Translations under genes and position numbers: made by a program
The notes under the pieces: model-generated
What the model saw: only the letters and a program-made list of their open reading frames with translations
What the model was told of the DNA's origin: nothing
Database searches by the model: none
NCBI GenBank assembly: GCA_024641425.1
Contig: JAHEDC010000004.1
Span: forward strand, 1-42,339
Reading direction: 5' to 3'
DNA from: Verrucomicrobiales bacterium
GTDB lineage: Bacteria; Verrucomicrobiota; Verrucomicrobiia; Verrucomicrobiales; DEV007
DNA length: 42,339 bases
Shown here: positions 31,951 through 39,796 of the stretch, piece after piece
Layout: every line of letters begins with the position of its first letter
How positions within the stretch are numbered: the first letter of the stretch is position 1

Positions 31951-33567
31951 TCACGGATTCGTCGGGAGATATTCCTCACGGCTCAGGAAACCGTCGCCAT
32001 TCTTGTCGCGTTGCGAGAACCATCTGTCGGCGTCGGCGGGAGAGCGGCCTTTGCTGAACTCGGCTTTGCCGAGGCGGTCATCCTTGTTGATGTCGAGATT
32101 CCCGAAAGCAGTCGCGCGGTCGCCCTTCTTGGAGGTGGGCAGTTTTTCCATGAGGTCGGGCAGCGGGAGGTAGTCGAAATCGAGGATCATTTTCTCGGCG
32201 AGAGCGCTGCGAAGTCCGCGTTCGATGTCGGCCCATTCGCGTGTGCCGCTAAGGTTTGCGAGTTCGGAGGGGTCGCTCTCGAGATCGTAAAGTTCGTAGA
32301 CGGGACGCGGGGTGGTGAAATAGGTGGCGACCAAACCGGGGGCGAGCGTGCCCATTTCGAGGGCATCCCGCATTTCCCGCCAGGCCGCTCCGCCAGAGGA
32401 ATCGACGGGCGAGTAAGGGAGCCATGGCGTGCAGTTGTAGATGAATTTATAGCGGTCGCTCCGCACGGCACGCCCGAGATCGTAGCCGCTGCTGCTCATG
32501 CCGACCTGCACGGGTGCGGAGCCGTGCGGCCCGCGTTCGATAAAGACGTGTTCGCGAGCCTCGAACGCCTCGCCGAGGAGGAGGGGGAGGAAGTTCACGC
32601 CGCTCATGCGCGGAGGCGCCTCGACGCCGGCCGCCGCGAGCATGGTGGGGGCGAAATCCTCGCCGCTGAGCAGGGCGCGTGACTCGCTTCCGGGCTTGAT
32701 GAAGCCGGGCCATCGGATGACGGCGGGCACGTTCGAGCCGGGATCATAAAGCGAGCCTTTCCCGTGCGGAAGGGCTGCGCCATTGTCGCCGATGAAAGCG
32801 ATAAGGGTCGACTCAAGGAGACCGCGTTTTTCGAGAAGCGCGATGACCTCGCCGACGCGGCTGTCGACACGGTTCACCTCGGCGCAGTAATCGGCGAGCT
32901 GTTCGCGCATACCGGGCAGATCGGGCCAACAGGCGGGGAGCTTCAAGGAAGCGGGGTCGGGCCGGAAGGCGGCGGGCGCGTCCCAGACATGGTGCGGGTC
33001 GCTGTAGTTCGCCCATAGGAAGAATGGTTTGTCGGCGGGCTTCCGGTCGAGGAATTCCTTGACCAGCGATGCGACCTGACCATCCCCGCCGTTCTTCAGG
33101 AAATCGACGCGTTCGGCGAAGGTGCGCAGGGCGTGCTTGGTCAGCAGTCCGGCCATCGCGGTGCCGCCTTTTCCGGTCGAGCCATCGAGGTGGAACGAGC
33201 GCCCGCAGATGCCGGTGAAATACCCGCCTTGAGCGCGGAGCACTTCAGGCAGCGTGATCTCGTCGCGCGCGAGGGGGGAGGAGAAGCGGGTGATCCGTGC
33301 CGCCACCGGCGAGCGACCGGTCATAAAAGCGGCTCGCGAGGGAACGCATTGCGGCGCGGCGGTGAAGAAGCGGTGGAGTTTCATCCCTTCCGCCGCGAGC
33401 CGGTCGACGAACGGCGTCTTCACGTTCGGGTCCCCGTAGCAACTCAGGAACGGATAGCTGTGGTCGTCGCTGAGGAGAAAGAGGATGTTCGGCTTCTCCG
33501 CCGCGCCGAGGGGGCAGAGGATGGCGATCCAGAAGCTTAGCGAGAGGAACCGGGGGAAGTTTGGCAT
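31951..33567 (-). CDS. Secreted sulfatase with C-terminal EF-hand pair
   Basis: A 538-residue exported type I sulfatase (start ATG 33567; an ATG 39 bases upstream would put 13 charged residues before the signal peptide MPNFPRFLSLSFWIAILCPL). Metal site: KPNILFLLSDDHSYPFLSCY. The active-site motif is CVPSR with Cys74 for formylglycine. The second metal segment is LIAFIGDNGAALPHGKGSLY, and ADKPFFLWANYSDPHHVWD is typical of the N-sulfoglucosamine sulfohydrolase/S1_8-like group, though the substrate is not provable. The C-terminus carries two EF-hand-like loops: a degenerate DINKDDRLGKAE and a good DKNGDGFLSREE. It is a distant homologue of sulfatase 1 rather than a recent copy. Neighbours are the DUF1553/DUF1501 pair (convergent) and the CBM96-like pair upstream. 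Confidence 0.92.
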   Translation of the reverse strand: MPNFPRFLSLSFWIAILCPLGAAEKPNILFLLSDDHSYPFLSCYGDPNVKTPFVDRLAAEGMKLHRFFTAAPQCVPSRAAFMTGRSPVAARITRFSSPLARDEITLPEVLRAQGGYFTGICGRSFHLDGSTGKGGTAMAGLLTKHALRTFAERVDFLKNGGDGQVASLVKEFLDRKPADKPFFLWANYSDPHHVWDAPAAFRPDPASLKLPACWPDLPGMREQLADYCAEVNRVDSRVGEVIALLEKRGLLESTLIAFIGDNGAALPHGKGSLYDPGSNVPAVIRWPGFIKPGSESRALLSGEDFAPTMLAAAGVEAPPRMSGVNFLPLLLGEAFEAREHVFIERGPHGSAPVQVGMSSSGYDLGRAVRSDRYKFIYNCTPWLPYSPVDSSGGAAWREMRDALEMGTLAPGLVATYFTTPRPVYELYDLESDPSELANLSGTREWADIERGLRSALAEKMILDFDYLPLPDLMEKLPTSKKGDRATAFGNLDINKDDRLGKAEFSKGRSPADADRWFSQRDKNGDGFLSREEYLPTNP

Positions 33568-33627
33568 ACGAGGATTCCGCACCCGAATGCGGGATTCGGA
33601 CAGCAAATTCCTCCGGCGGTTCGCGCG

Positions 33628-34638
33628 CTATTCCTCCAGCACGCGGTAGTATCTCGCGGGCGTCCCGGGCGGGATCGAGGCATCCTCGTAGGCGGTTGTG
33701 TCCCCGGTGGCGCCGCCGATGGGCCAGCCATCGACGAGTTCATTCGTCCAGTCGGAGAGGTCAACGGAAGATTCCACACGATAAGTGCGTCCCACGCCCG
33801 AACGCCAGGTGATCAGCGCTCCGGAGGCGGGCGTTGGATAGGTGATGGAGAGGATGCGGAAATCGTCGGCCGCGCCCGGCGTGACGGTGAGGGTGGGGGC
33901 GAAGGCGGGATTGGTGCCTTCCTTGCTATGGAAGGTAAGGTTCGAGTTGCCTTGGGTGGTGGTGGGGCTTCCCTGGCCGAGGCTCCAGCCGGTGCGGGTA
34001 ATGATGAAGGTCACGAGTCCGTCGGTATCGGCGTTGAGGAAGTCGACGAGGGTTTGTCCCTCGAGCGCCATGGCGAGAATCCCGGCGCTCTGGACGTCGG
34101 TGACATTGAAGGAGCCGAGGAGGGTGGCCTCGCCGCCGTCGGTGGTAGAGGTACCCTCGCGGACCGCGTTGCCGGCTCCCGCGCCGGAGACGATGTTGGC
34201 CGGGGCGTTGTTCCAGGTCAACGCGGTCTCGGCCCAGTCCTCGCCGAGGAAGCCGTTGCCGGCAGTCGCGCCGTCGTTGAGACCATAAATGGCGAGGGTG
34301 AAGTTCTGCGCGTTGGGCACGGCGGCGGCTCCGGAGCCTCCCCCATTGTTAAGGGCGACGGTGAGGTCGAGTTTCGCGGCTGCGGCGGGTTTCTGAAGAG
34401 AGGCGGTGTCGAAGCGGAGGTAGATCTTCCGGTTCGTGGTCGCGGTGTTGTTGCCGCCGTACTTCACGACAATCGCGGTCTGGGTGCTCAAGTTCGAGTC
34501 GGGCACGCCGAACTGGATGTAGGTGTCGGCGCCATTGGTGCCGGAGGCGGTGGTGAGGACGACGGGATCCTGGGCGCGGAGAAGAGGGGCGGTGGAGGTG
34601 AGGGCGAGGAGCGAGGCGGAAACGACGTGGCGATGCAT
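33628..34638 (-). CDS. CBM96/DNRLRE-like secreted protein with alternative C-terminal domain
   Basis: A 336-residue exported protein starting at ATG 34638 (MHRHVVSASLLALTSTAPLL RA); a frame extends upstream but overlaps the neighbour. Residues about 25-245 form one CBM96/DNRLRE-type beta domain (GADTYIQFG, VVKYGGNNTATTNRKIYLRF, LAIYGLNDGATAGNGFLGED, TLVDFLNADTDGLVTFIITR), usually a carbohydrate-binding or matrix module. It is about 60% identical by eye to the same domain in the next gene. The last 85 residues differ: ITYPTPASGALITWRSGVG, then YRVESSVDLSDWTNEL and ARYYRVLEE, a small beta domain common at the end of verrucomicrobial exported proteins. It lies 40 bases after its paralogue and is probably co-transcribed. 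Confidence 0.85.
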   Translation of the reverse strand: MHRHVVSASLLALTSTAPLLRAQDPVVLTTASGTNGADTYIQFGVPDSNLSTQTAIVVKYGGNNTATTNRKIYLRFDTASLQKPAAAAKLDLTVALNNGGGSGAAAVPNAQNFTLAIYGLNDGATAGNGFLGEDWAETALTWNNAPANIVSGAGAGNAVREGTSTTDGGEATLLGSFNVTDVQSAGILAMALEGQTLVDFLNADTDGLVTFIITRTGWSLGQGSPTTTQGNSNLTFHSKEGTNPAFAPTLTVTPGAADDFRILSITYPTPASGALITWRSGVGRTYRVESSVDLSDWTNELVDGWPIGGATGDTTAYEDASIPPGTPARYYRVLEE

Positions 34639-34678
34639 GGACGGGGGGATGGAGAGGGTTCGGGGATGGAGGGGAATT

Positions 34679-35482
34679 CTAGCGGCGCCGCCTGAAGGCG
34701 AGGAGCGAGGCCCCGGCGGCGAGAAGGAGGGTCGAGCCGGGTTCGGGAACCAGCTCAAGGGTCAGGCTGGGCGCGCCGCTGGCGGCTTCCCGGGAGGAAA
34801 ACGCGAGGTTGGAGTTTCCCTGGGTTGGAGTCGGCGTCCCGCCGCCGGAGGTCCAGCCGGTGCGGGTAATGATGAACGTCACCTGCCCGTCGGTGTCCAG
34901 GTTGAGGAAATCAACGAGACTGCTGCCGCTTGAGGCAAGCACCACGGATCCAGCGGTATCGGTGGCCGTGACGTTGAACACCGCGAGCAGGGCCGCTTCG
35001 CCGCCGTTCGCTGTTCCCGTCCCCGTGCGCACCGCGTTGCCAGCACCCGCGCCCGAGACGATGTTGGCCGGGCCGTTATTCCAGTTGATTGCCGTCTCGT
35101 CCCAGTCTTCTCCGAGGAAACCGCCGCCGGCGGTCGATCCGTCGTTCAGTCCGTAAAGGGCGAGGGTGAAGTTCTGGGGCGTCGTATTGGTGCTCCCCCC
35201 ATTATTCAGGGCCACGGTGAGGTCGAGCTGGGCGGATGTGACGGCGGATCCAAGACTCGACACATCGAAACGAAGGTAAATCTTCCGGTTCGTCGTTCCG
35301 GTGTCGTTGCCGCCGTACTTCGTCACCACCGAAGTCTGGGTGCCGAAATTCGATGTTGCCGCACCAAACTGGACATAGGAATCCGCACCCATGGTGCCCG
35401 TGGCAGTGGTGATGATGGTGGTCGCGCCGGCACCGAGGGGGAAGGTGCCGAGGATGAGGAAAATCGGGATTTTAGGGAGCAT
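34679..35482 (-). CDS. PEP-CTERM-anchored CBM96/DNRLRE-like protein
   Basis: A 267-residue exported protein. ATG 35482 starts a signal peptide (MLPKIPIFLILGTFPLGAGA). The body is one CBM96/DNRLRE-like domain (GADSYVQFG, VVTKYGGNDTGTTNRKIYLR, FTLALYGLNDGSTAGGGFLG, SLVDFLNLDTDGQVTFIITR), closely related to the next gene. The C-terminus is a complete PEP-CTERM tripartite signal: VPEPGS, a hydrophobic helix LLLAAGASLLAF and RRRR. In known systems this is cut by an exosortase, so the genome should encode one elsewhere with exopolysaccharide genes; none is in this window. A run of seven C lies 3-9 bases before the ATG (35486-35492), where the ribosome site would be expected; it could allow slippage-based changes in expression. 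The gene starts 22 bases after bioA. Confidence 0.9.
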   Translation of the reverse strand: MLPKIPIFLILGTFPLGAGATTIITTATGTMGADSYVQFGAATSNFGTQTSVVTKYGGNDTGTTNRKIYLRFDVSSLGSAVTSAQLDLTVALNNGGSTNTTPQNFTLALYGLNDGSTAGGGFLGEDWDETAINWNNGPANIVSGAGAGNAVRTGTGTANGGEAALLAVFNVTATDTAGSVVLASSGSSLVDFLNLDTDGQVTFIITRTGWTSGGGTPTPTQGNSNLAFSSREAASGAPSLTLELVPEPGSTLLLAAGASLLAFRRRR

Positions 35483-35504
35483 GGCGGGGGGGAAATTCCT
35501 TTTT

Positions 35505-36851
35505 TTAGGAAATTGTTGGATGTTGGTCAACAGGTTCCGAACGCGAGGCGCCTACCCCAGAAAGGGTATCCCTCAGGGCGAGACCGAGGGCCGCGACGGC
35601 GCGATCGATCTCCCCGAGGGTGGCGCATAGAGGGAGCATGAGGACGAGGGTGTCCCGCACCGGGCGGGTGAGAAGGCCATGGCGGCGGGCCGCCTGGCAG
35701 ACGCGGGCCCCGGTCTGTTCCTCCCCGGGGAAAGGCTCGCCGCTGGCGGCGTCGCGGACGAGGTCGATGCCGGCGATGAAGCCGCATTGGCGTATGGCTC
35801 CGACATGTGTCGGATGGGCCTCCCGCAGGGCGGCGAGACGCTCGGTGAGGCGGGCGATCTTCGGCGGGAGCGTGGCGAGGGTGTGCTCCTCCTCGAAGAG
35901 CCGGAGGCTGGCCAAGGCGGCGGCGCAGGCGAGGGGATTCCCGCAATAGCTGTGGCCATGGAAGAAAGTCTTCATCTCCGCGTAATCGCCGAGAAAGGCT
36001 TCGAAGACGCGCTCGGTCGTGAGCGTCGCGCCGAGCGGGAGGTAGCCGCCGGTGAGGCCTTTCGCCAGGGCCATCAAGTCGGGAACGACGTCCTCGTGCT
36101 CGCAGGCGAACATTTTCCCCGTCCTTCCGAAACCGGTCATCACCTCGTCGGCGACGAGGAAAACCTCATGCCGGTCACACCAGTCGCGCAGTTCCCGCAG
36201 CATCCCGCGGGGCCACGTCCGCATCCCGGCCGCGCCTTGGATGAGCGGTTCGATGACGACGGCGGCGAGGCGCTTCGGGTCGAGGTCATTGAGCCCGCCC
36301 GCCTCCGCGACGTGGTGGGTCCGGTGCCCGAACCGCGCGAAGCGGGCGTGGAAGACATCGATTCCGCCGAGGCTGGCCGCGCCGAGGGTGTCGCCGTGAT
36401 ACGCCAGGTCGAAGGCGGCGAACTCGCAGCGTTCCGGTTTCCCCGCATGCTGCCAGAACTGGAGGGCCATTTTCAGCGCGCACTCGATGGCGGTCGAGCC
36501 ATCGTCGGAGTAGAAGACGCGGGTGAGCGTGTCGGGCGGAAAAAGACCCGTCAGCCGCGCGGCCAATTCGGCGGCGGGCCCGTTCGTGAGGCCCAGAAAC
36601 GAGGCGTGGGCAATCTTTCCGAGTTGCTCGGTGATGGCGGCGTTGAGTGCGGGATGGTTGTGGCCGTGGATGTTCGTCCAGATCGAGGAATTTCCGTCGA
36701 GGTAGCCGATCCCATCCGCATCGTAGAGCATCGCTCCTTCGCCGCGCGCGATGACGAGCGGCTCGTGCCCCTCCGCGCACCAATCACGCATCTGGGTGAA
36801 GGGATGCCAGACGTGGCGCTTGTCGGCGGCGAGGATCTCGTCAGGGCGCAT
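35505..36851 (-). CDS. bioA: Adenosylmethionine-8-amino-7-oxononanoate aminotransferase
   Basis: Catalyses the transfer of the amino group of S-adenosylmethionine to 7-keto-8-aminopelargonate, giving 7,8-diaminopelargonate in biotin synthesis; cytoplasmic, PLP-dependent. ATG 36851 gives MRPDEILAADKRHVWHPFTQ, exactly the BioA N-terminus (the W-H-P-F/Y-T motif); the open frame upstream is an artefact. Motifs in the 448 residues: DGNSSIWTNIHGHNHP, YSDDGSTAIECALKMAL, FDLAYHGDTLGAAS, VADEVMTGFGRTGKMF and LMALAKGLTGGYLPLG with the PLP lysine at 264. Length is slightly above the usual 420-430. No bioB, bioF or bioD is adjacent, so biotin genes are split in this genome. The start overlaps the stop of the small gene upstream by 11 bases. 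The acceptor of the biotin includes the AccABCD complex, whose accD is 2.1 kb away on the other strand. Confidence 0.93.
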   Translation of the reverse strand: MRPDEILAADKRHVWHPFTQMRDWCAEGHEPLVIARGEGAMLYDADGIGYLDGNSSIWTNIHGHNHPALNAAITEQLGKIAHASFLGLTNGPAAELAARLTGLFPPDTLTRVFYSDDGSTAIECALKMALQFWQHAGKPERCEFAAFDLAYHGDTLGAASLGGIDVFHARFARFGHRTHHVAEAGGLNDLDPKRLAAVVIEPLIQGAAGMRTWPRGMLRELRDWCDRHEVFLVADEVMTGFGRTGKMFACEHEDVVPDLMALAKGLTGGYLPLGATLTTERVFEAFLGDYAEMKTFFHGHSYCGNPLACAAALASLRLFEEEHTLATLPPKIARLTERLAALREAHPTHVGAIRQCGFIAGIDLVRDAASGEPFPGEEQTGARVCQAARRHGLLTRPVRDTLVLMLPLCATLGEIDRAVAALGLALRDTLSGVGASRSEPVDQHPTIS

Positions 36852-37131
36852 CGTCGTTCTCCGGCGGCGTCTCCGCGGCTTCCGCCTCCATGTCCTCGAT
36901 CGTCTTGTCGATGCCCTCGACTTCCTTCCACTGGCCGCGGCGGCGCTGGTACTTGCGGAAGAGGACATCGCGGATCATCCGCCACTCCTCGAGGGTGATC
37001 GGGGAATGCTCGTACCACTCGGGATCGGTCTTGAGGGTGGAGAGGAGCTTCCACTCGCTGCCGAAATGCTCCGCGCGGAAATAGCGGACGTTCCCGTCCT
37101 CGGTGCGTTCGCGCCATTCGTGTCGTTTCAT
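36841..37131 (-). CDS. Small conserved verrucomicrobial protein, unknown function
   Basis: A 96-residue, highly charged, soluble protein. ATG 37131 gives MKRHEWRERTEDGNVRYFRA; a more upstream ATG at 37176 would add an Ala-rich leader overlapping the divergent gene. The rest reads FGSEWKLLSTLKTDPEWYEH then SPITLEEWRMIRDVLFRKYQ RRRGQWKEVEGID. The tryptophan-rich pattern (HEWR, EWKL, EWYEH, EEWR, GQWK) matches a short hypothetical protein I associate with Verrucomicrobia; no function is known. The end overlaps bioA by 11 bases, which indicates co-translation. Confidence 0.75.
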   Translation of the reverse strand: MKRHEWRERTEDGNVRYFRAEHFGSEWKLLSTLKTDPEWYEHSPITLEEWRMIRDVLFRKYQRRRGQWKEVEGIDKTIEDMEAEAAETPPENDDAP

Positions 37132-37160
37132 GGATTTGAGTTTGGGGGCAATCGCGGCTA

Positions 37161-38153
37161 GTGGTGCGCTCGCCATTTACCGACGTTCAGCCCACCGCAC
37201 CTTTGTCCTTGAGAGCCATATTGCAAAAAGACGCTGTGAAAATCGGCATTTATTTCCTCGTCGTCCTGGCACTGGGAGCGATGCTGGCACCGATCCTCTA
37301 CAACCTCGGCAAGGCGGTGGCAGGTTTTCGGATCGTCGATCCGAAGAGCGAAGGCTTGGGGGGCTATCTGCATAAAGTGCTCGCCAGCAGTGGGTTCAAC
37401 CGATACTTCAGCCGTTCGATCCAGATCGCGGCACTCGTTTGCCTCTGGCCCTTGCTGCGCTCGCTGAAGGTGCGCCGGGGTGATTTGGGCTTGGAGCGTA
37501 ATCCCGCCCGGTTCTCCCATTTCGGGATCGGTTTTGCCATCGCCGCCGTCTTTCTGCTCGCCATGGGCGCCAGTTATGTGGCGCTCGATTACTTCCGCTC
37601 CGAGGTCACGCTGAATGCCGGGAGGTTCGCGAGCGTGGTGACCAGCGCTCTCGCGGCCGGGGCCGTCGAGGAATTCTTCTTTCGCGGTATTTTGCTCGGG
37701 ATTGTCCTTCGCACCGCCAGACCGTTCTCCGCCCTCCTTTTTGTCTCGGCCTTTTTCTCCCTCGTCCATTTCCTCAAACCGCCGGTCGGGCTCGAGGTCG
37801 CCAATCCGCAAATGGGCACCGGATTCTGGATGGTCGGCCAGATTTTCGCGCAGTTCGGGAATCCGATCTTCATCGCGGCGGAGTTCACGACGCTCTTCGC
37901 GGTCGGTTGGATCCTTGGGATGGCTCGGCTGCGGACGCGCTCGCTCTGGCTCCCCTTCGGCCTCCACGCCGGTTGGATCTTCAGTCTGAAGCTTTATACC
38001 GAACTCACGAAACTCACACCTAGGCTCCGGCGCGGCGAATTCCTCCCCTGGGTCGGCACGGATCTGAAGGTCGGGATCGTCCCGCTCGTGGTGGTCGCGC
38101 TCACGGGTGTCGTCGCCTTTTTCCTTGTCCGGAAGACGGCCAAGAAAACCTAG
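37161..38153 (+). CDS. CPBP family intramembrane metalloprotease (CAAX-like)
   Basis: Up to 330 residues with about eight transmembrane helices. The start is uncertain: GTG at 37161, TTG at 37209 or TTG at 37221 are all in frame, and none has a strong ribosome site; the first hydrophobic helix begins about residue 26 (VKIGIYFLVVLALGAML), so any would do. The family motifs are intact, numbered from 37161: motif 1 EEFFFRG (E170, E171, R175), motif 2 FSLVH (F199-H203) and motif 3 GLHAGWIF (third metal ligand region). Related proteins cleave prenylated or other membrane peptides, or act as bacteriocin-immunity proteins; the substrate is unknown. It is the first of a plus-strand run: comF-like follows after 2 bases, suggesting one transcript. 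Confidence 0.85.
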   Translation: MVRSPFTDVQPTAPLSLRAILQKDAVKIGIYFLVVLALGAMLAPILYNLGKAVAGFRIVDPKSEGLGGYLHKVLASSGFNRYFSRSIQIAALVCLWPLLRSLKVRRGDLGLERNPARFSHFGIGFAIAAVFLLAMGASYVALDYFRSEVTLNAGRFASVVTSALAAGAVEEFFFRGILLGIVLRTARPFSALLFVSAFFSLVHFLKPPVGLEVANPQMGTGFWMVGQIFAQFGNPIFIAAEFTTLFAVGWILGMARLRTRSLWLPFGLHAGWIFSLKLYTELTKLTPRLRRGEFLPWVGTDLKVGIVPLVVVALTGVVAFFLVRKTAKKT

Positions 38154-38155
38154 CC

Positions 38156-38914
38156 ATGGAAGGAGGCGCGGTGCGACGGCGATTGGCGGCGCTTGGACGA
38201 GGGGCGCTCGACTTGCTTTACCCGCCGCTCTGCGTTCTCTGCGATGCCGATACTGCGAGCGGGGAGCTGGTCTGCGGGTCCTGTTGGGCCACGAACCACC
38301 CGGTGCGTCCGCCCTCATGCGCGATCTGTGGCGAGCCCTACGACGCGCAGATCGAGGGCCTTTTCCGCTGCGCGAACTGCGGGGACCGCGCGTTCGACTT
38401 CGAGTTCGCGACCGCCGGCTGGCTCTTCACCGGCGCGGTGCGCCAGTTGGTTCATCGTTTCAAATACCAGCGCCAGCTCTATCTTCGGCGTTCCTTGGCG
38501 GAACTTTTCCGCGGTGGCCTCGAGAATGAACGGATCGACCTCTCCGAGCCCTGGGTCTTCGTCCCGGTTCCGCTCCACGCGCGGAAGTTGCGCGAGCGGG
38601 GCTTCAACCAGGCCGAGGAAATCGCCCGTCTCGCCGGGGAGCCTTTCCGAATTCCCGTCGTTCCGGCCTTGCGGCGAACCCGCTACACCGAAAGTCAGGC
38701 CGGGCTTACCCGGGCCCAACGGCTGCTCAATCTCGACGGCGCCTTCGCCCTGCGCCGACCCGCGGGGCGGACGAGGAAGGAACTCGCCGATCGGCAAATC
38801 CTGCTTGTCGACGACGTCTTCACGACCGGTTCCACGGTGCAGGAATGCGCGCGAGTGCTTAAAACCGAGGGAGGAGTGAAGAAGGTGATTGTCGTGACGG
38901 TGGCGCGGGGTTAG
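38156..38914 (+). CDS. ComF family phosphoribosyltransferase-like protein
   Basis: A 252-residue cytoplasmic protein. The N-terminal double zinc ribbon is complete (C26-C29, C40-C43, C55-C58, C72-C75). The type I phosphoribosyltransferase domain has PVPLHARKLRERGFNQAEEI, the QAGLTRAQRLLNLDGAF segment and the PRPP loop ILLVDDVFTTGST (about 215-227). In competent bacteria ComF helps single-stranded DNA uptake/processing; elsewhere its role is unclear, and I see no other competence gene here, so I leave the gene symbol blank. It lies 2 bases after the CPBP gene. Confidence 0.9.
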   Translation: MEGGAVRRRLAALGRGALDLLYPPLCVLCDADTASGELVCGSCWATNHPVRPPSCAICGEPYDAQIEGLFRCANCGDRAFDFEFATAGWLFTGAVRQLVHRFKYQRQLYLRRSLAELFRGGLENERIDLSEPWVFVPVPLHARKLRERGFNQAEEIARLAGEPFRIPVVPALRRTRYTESQAGLTRAQRLLNLDGAFALRRPAGRTRKELADRQILLVDDVFTTGSTVQECARVLKTEGGVKKVIVVTVARG

Positions 38915-38947
38915 GATGACGGCCCGAAATTCCATTGATTCCCGAAC

Positions 38948-39796
38948 ATGCCGATCTTCAACAAGCCGACCTTCAAGGGCGACACCGACCGTCGCCGCGA
39001 CATGCCGGAGGGATTGTGGCACAAGTGCCCGTCCTGCGGCGAGGTCATCCACGAGCTCGAACTCCAGCAGAACCTGCGCGTCTGTCCCAAGTGCGGGCAT
39101 CATTTCACGCTCAACGCGTCGGAGCGCCTCGATTCCGTGTGCGATTCCGGATCGTTCCGCGAGATCGACGCCGCCCTCGAGTCCGTGGACGCGCTCGACT
39201 TCCAGTCCTATCGGGAGAAGGTCGAGAAATACCAGAAGATCACCGGCCTGTGTGACGCCGTTGTCACCGGCCACGCTACCATCGCCCGGCACCCCGCGGT
39301 GCTTGCCGTGATGGACTTCCGCTTCCTTGGCGCGAGCATGGGTTCGGTGGTCGGCGAGAAGATCACCCGTGCCATCGAGGCTGCGACCGCCAGCCGCTCG
39401 GCCGTCATTATTTTCTCCGCCTCCGGGGGCGCGCGCATGCACGAGGGCATCCTCAGCCTCATGCAGATGGCGAAGACGAGCGGTGCCCTTGCCCTTCACA
39501 GCCAGCAGGGCCTCCCTTTCATCTCCGTGCTCACCCATCCGACGACCGGAGGCGTCACGGCGAGCTTCGCCACGCTCGGCGATGTCATCGTGGCCGAGCC
39601 TGGCTGCATGATCGGCTTCGCCGGTCCGCGCGTGGTAAAGGAAACCACCCACCAGGATTTGCCGCCCGGCTTCCAGACGGCGGAATTTATGATGAAACAC
39701 GGGCTCGTGGATATGATCGTCGAGCGCAAGGACATGCGCGAGCGACTCGGAGCTTTGCTCGGCTACATGCTCGCCACGCCCACGAAAAAACGATGA
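38948..39796 (+). CDS. accD: Acetyl-CoA carboxylase carboxyltransferase subunit beta
   Basis: A 282-residue subunit that, with AccA, moves the carboxyl group from carboxybiotin to acetyl-CoA to make malonyl-CoA, the first step of fatty-acid synthesis. The N-terminal zinc ribbon is C27-x2-C30 and C46-x2-C49. The crotonase-like core has the usual stretches FRFLGASMGSVVGEKITRAI, IIFSASGGARMHEGILSLMQ, MAKTSGAL and FISVLTHPTTGGVTASFATL followed by GDVIVAEPGCMIGFAGPRV. Length matches the family (about 280-300). The stop overlaps the next gene's start (ATGA), so yicC is translationally coupled. The start lacks a clear ribosome site, and 33 bases separate it from the gene before. Confidence 0.97.
   Translation: MPIFNKPTFKGDTDRRRDMPEGLWHKCPSCGEVIHELELQQNLRVCPKCGHHFTLNASERLDSVCDSGSFREIDAALESVDALDFQSYREKVEKYQKITGLCDAVVTGHATIARHPAVLAVMDFRFLGASMGSVVGEKITRAIEAATASRSAVIIFSASGGARMHEGILSLMQMAKTSGALALHSQQGLPFISVLTHPTTGGVTASFATLGDVIVAEPGCMIGFAGPRVVKETTHQDLPPGFQTAEFMMKHGLVDMIVERKDMRERLGALLGYMLATPTKKR

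Noticed and set aside
36286-36783. A 165-codon minus-strand frame inside bioA
   Set aside because: It is another frame of the bioA coding strand, Arg-rich and without homologous motifs, while bioA itself is intact.
38156-38914. A natural-competence locus, suggested by the ComF-like gene
   Set aside because: No comEC, comEA, dprA or pilus genes are near, and ComF-like proteins occur widely in non-competent bacteria.
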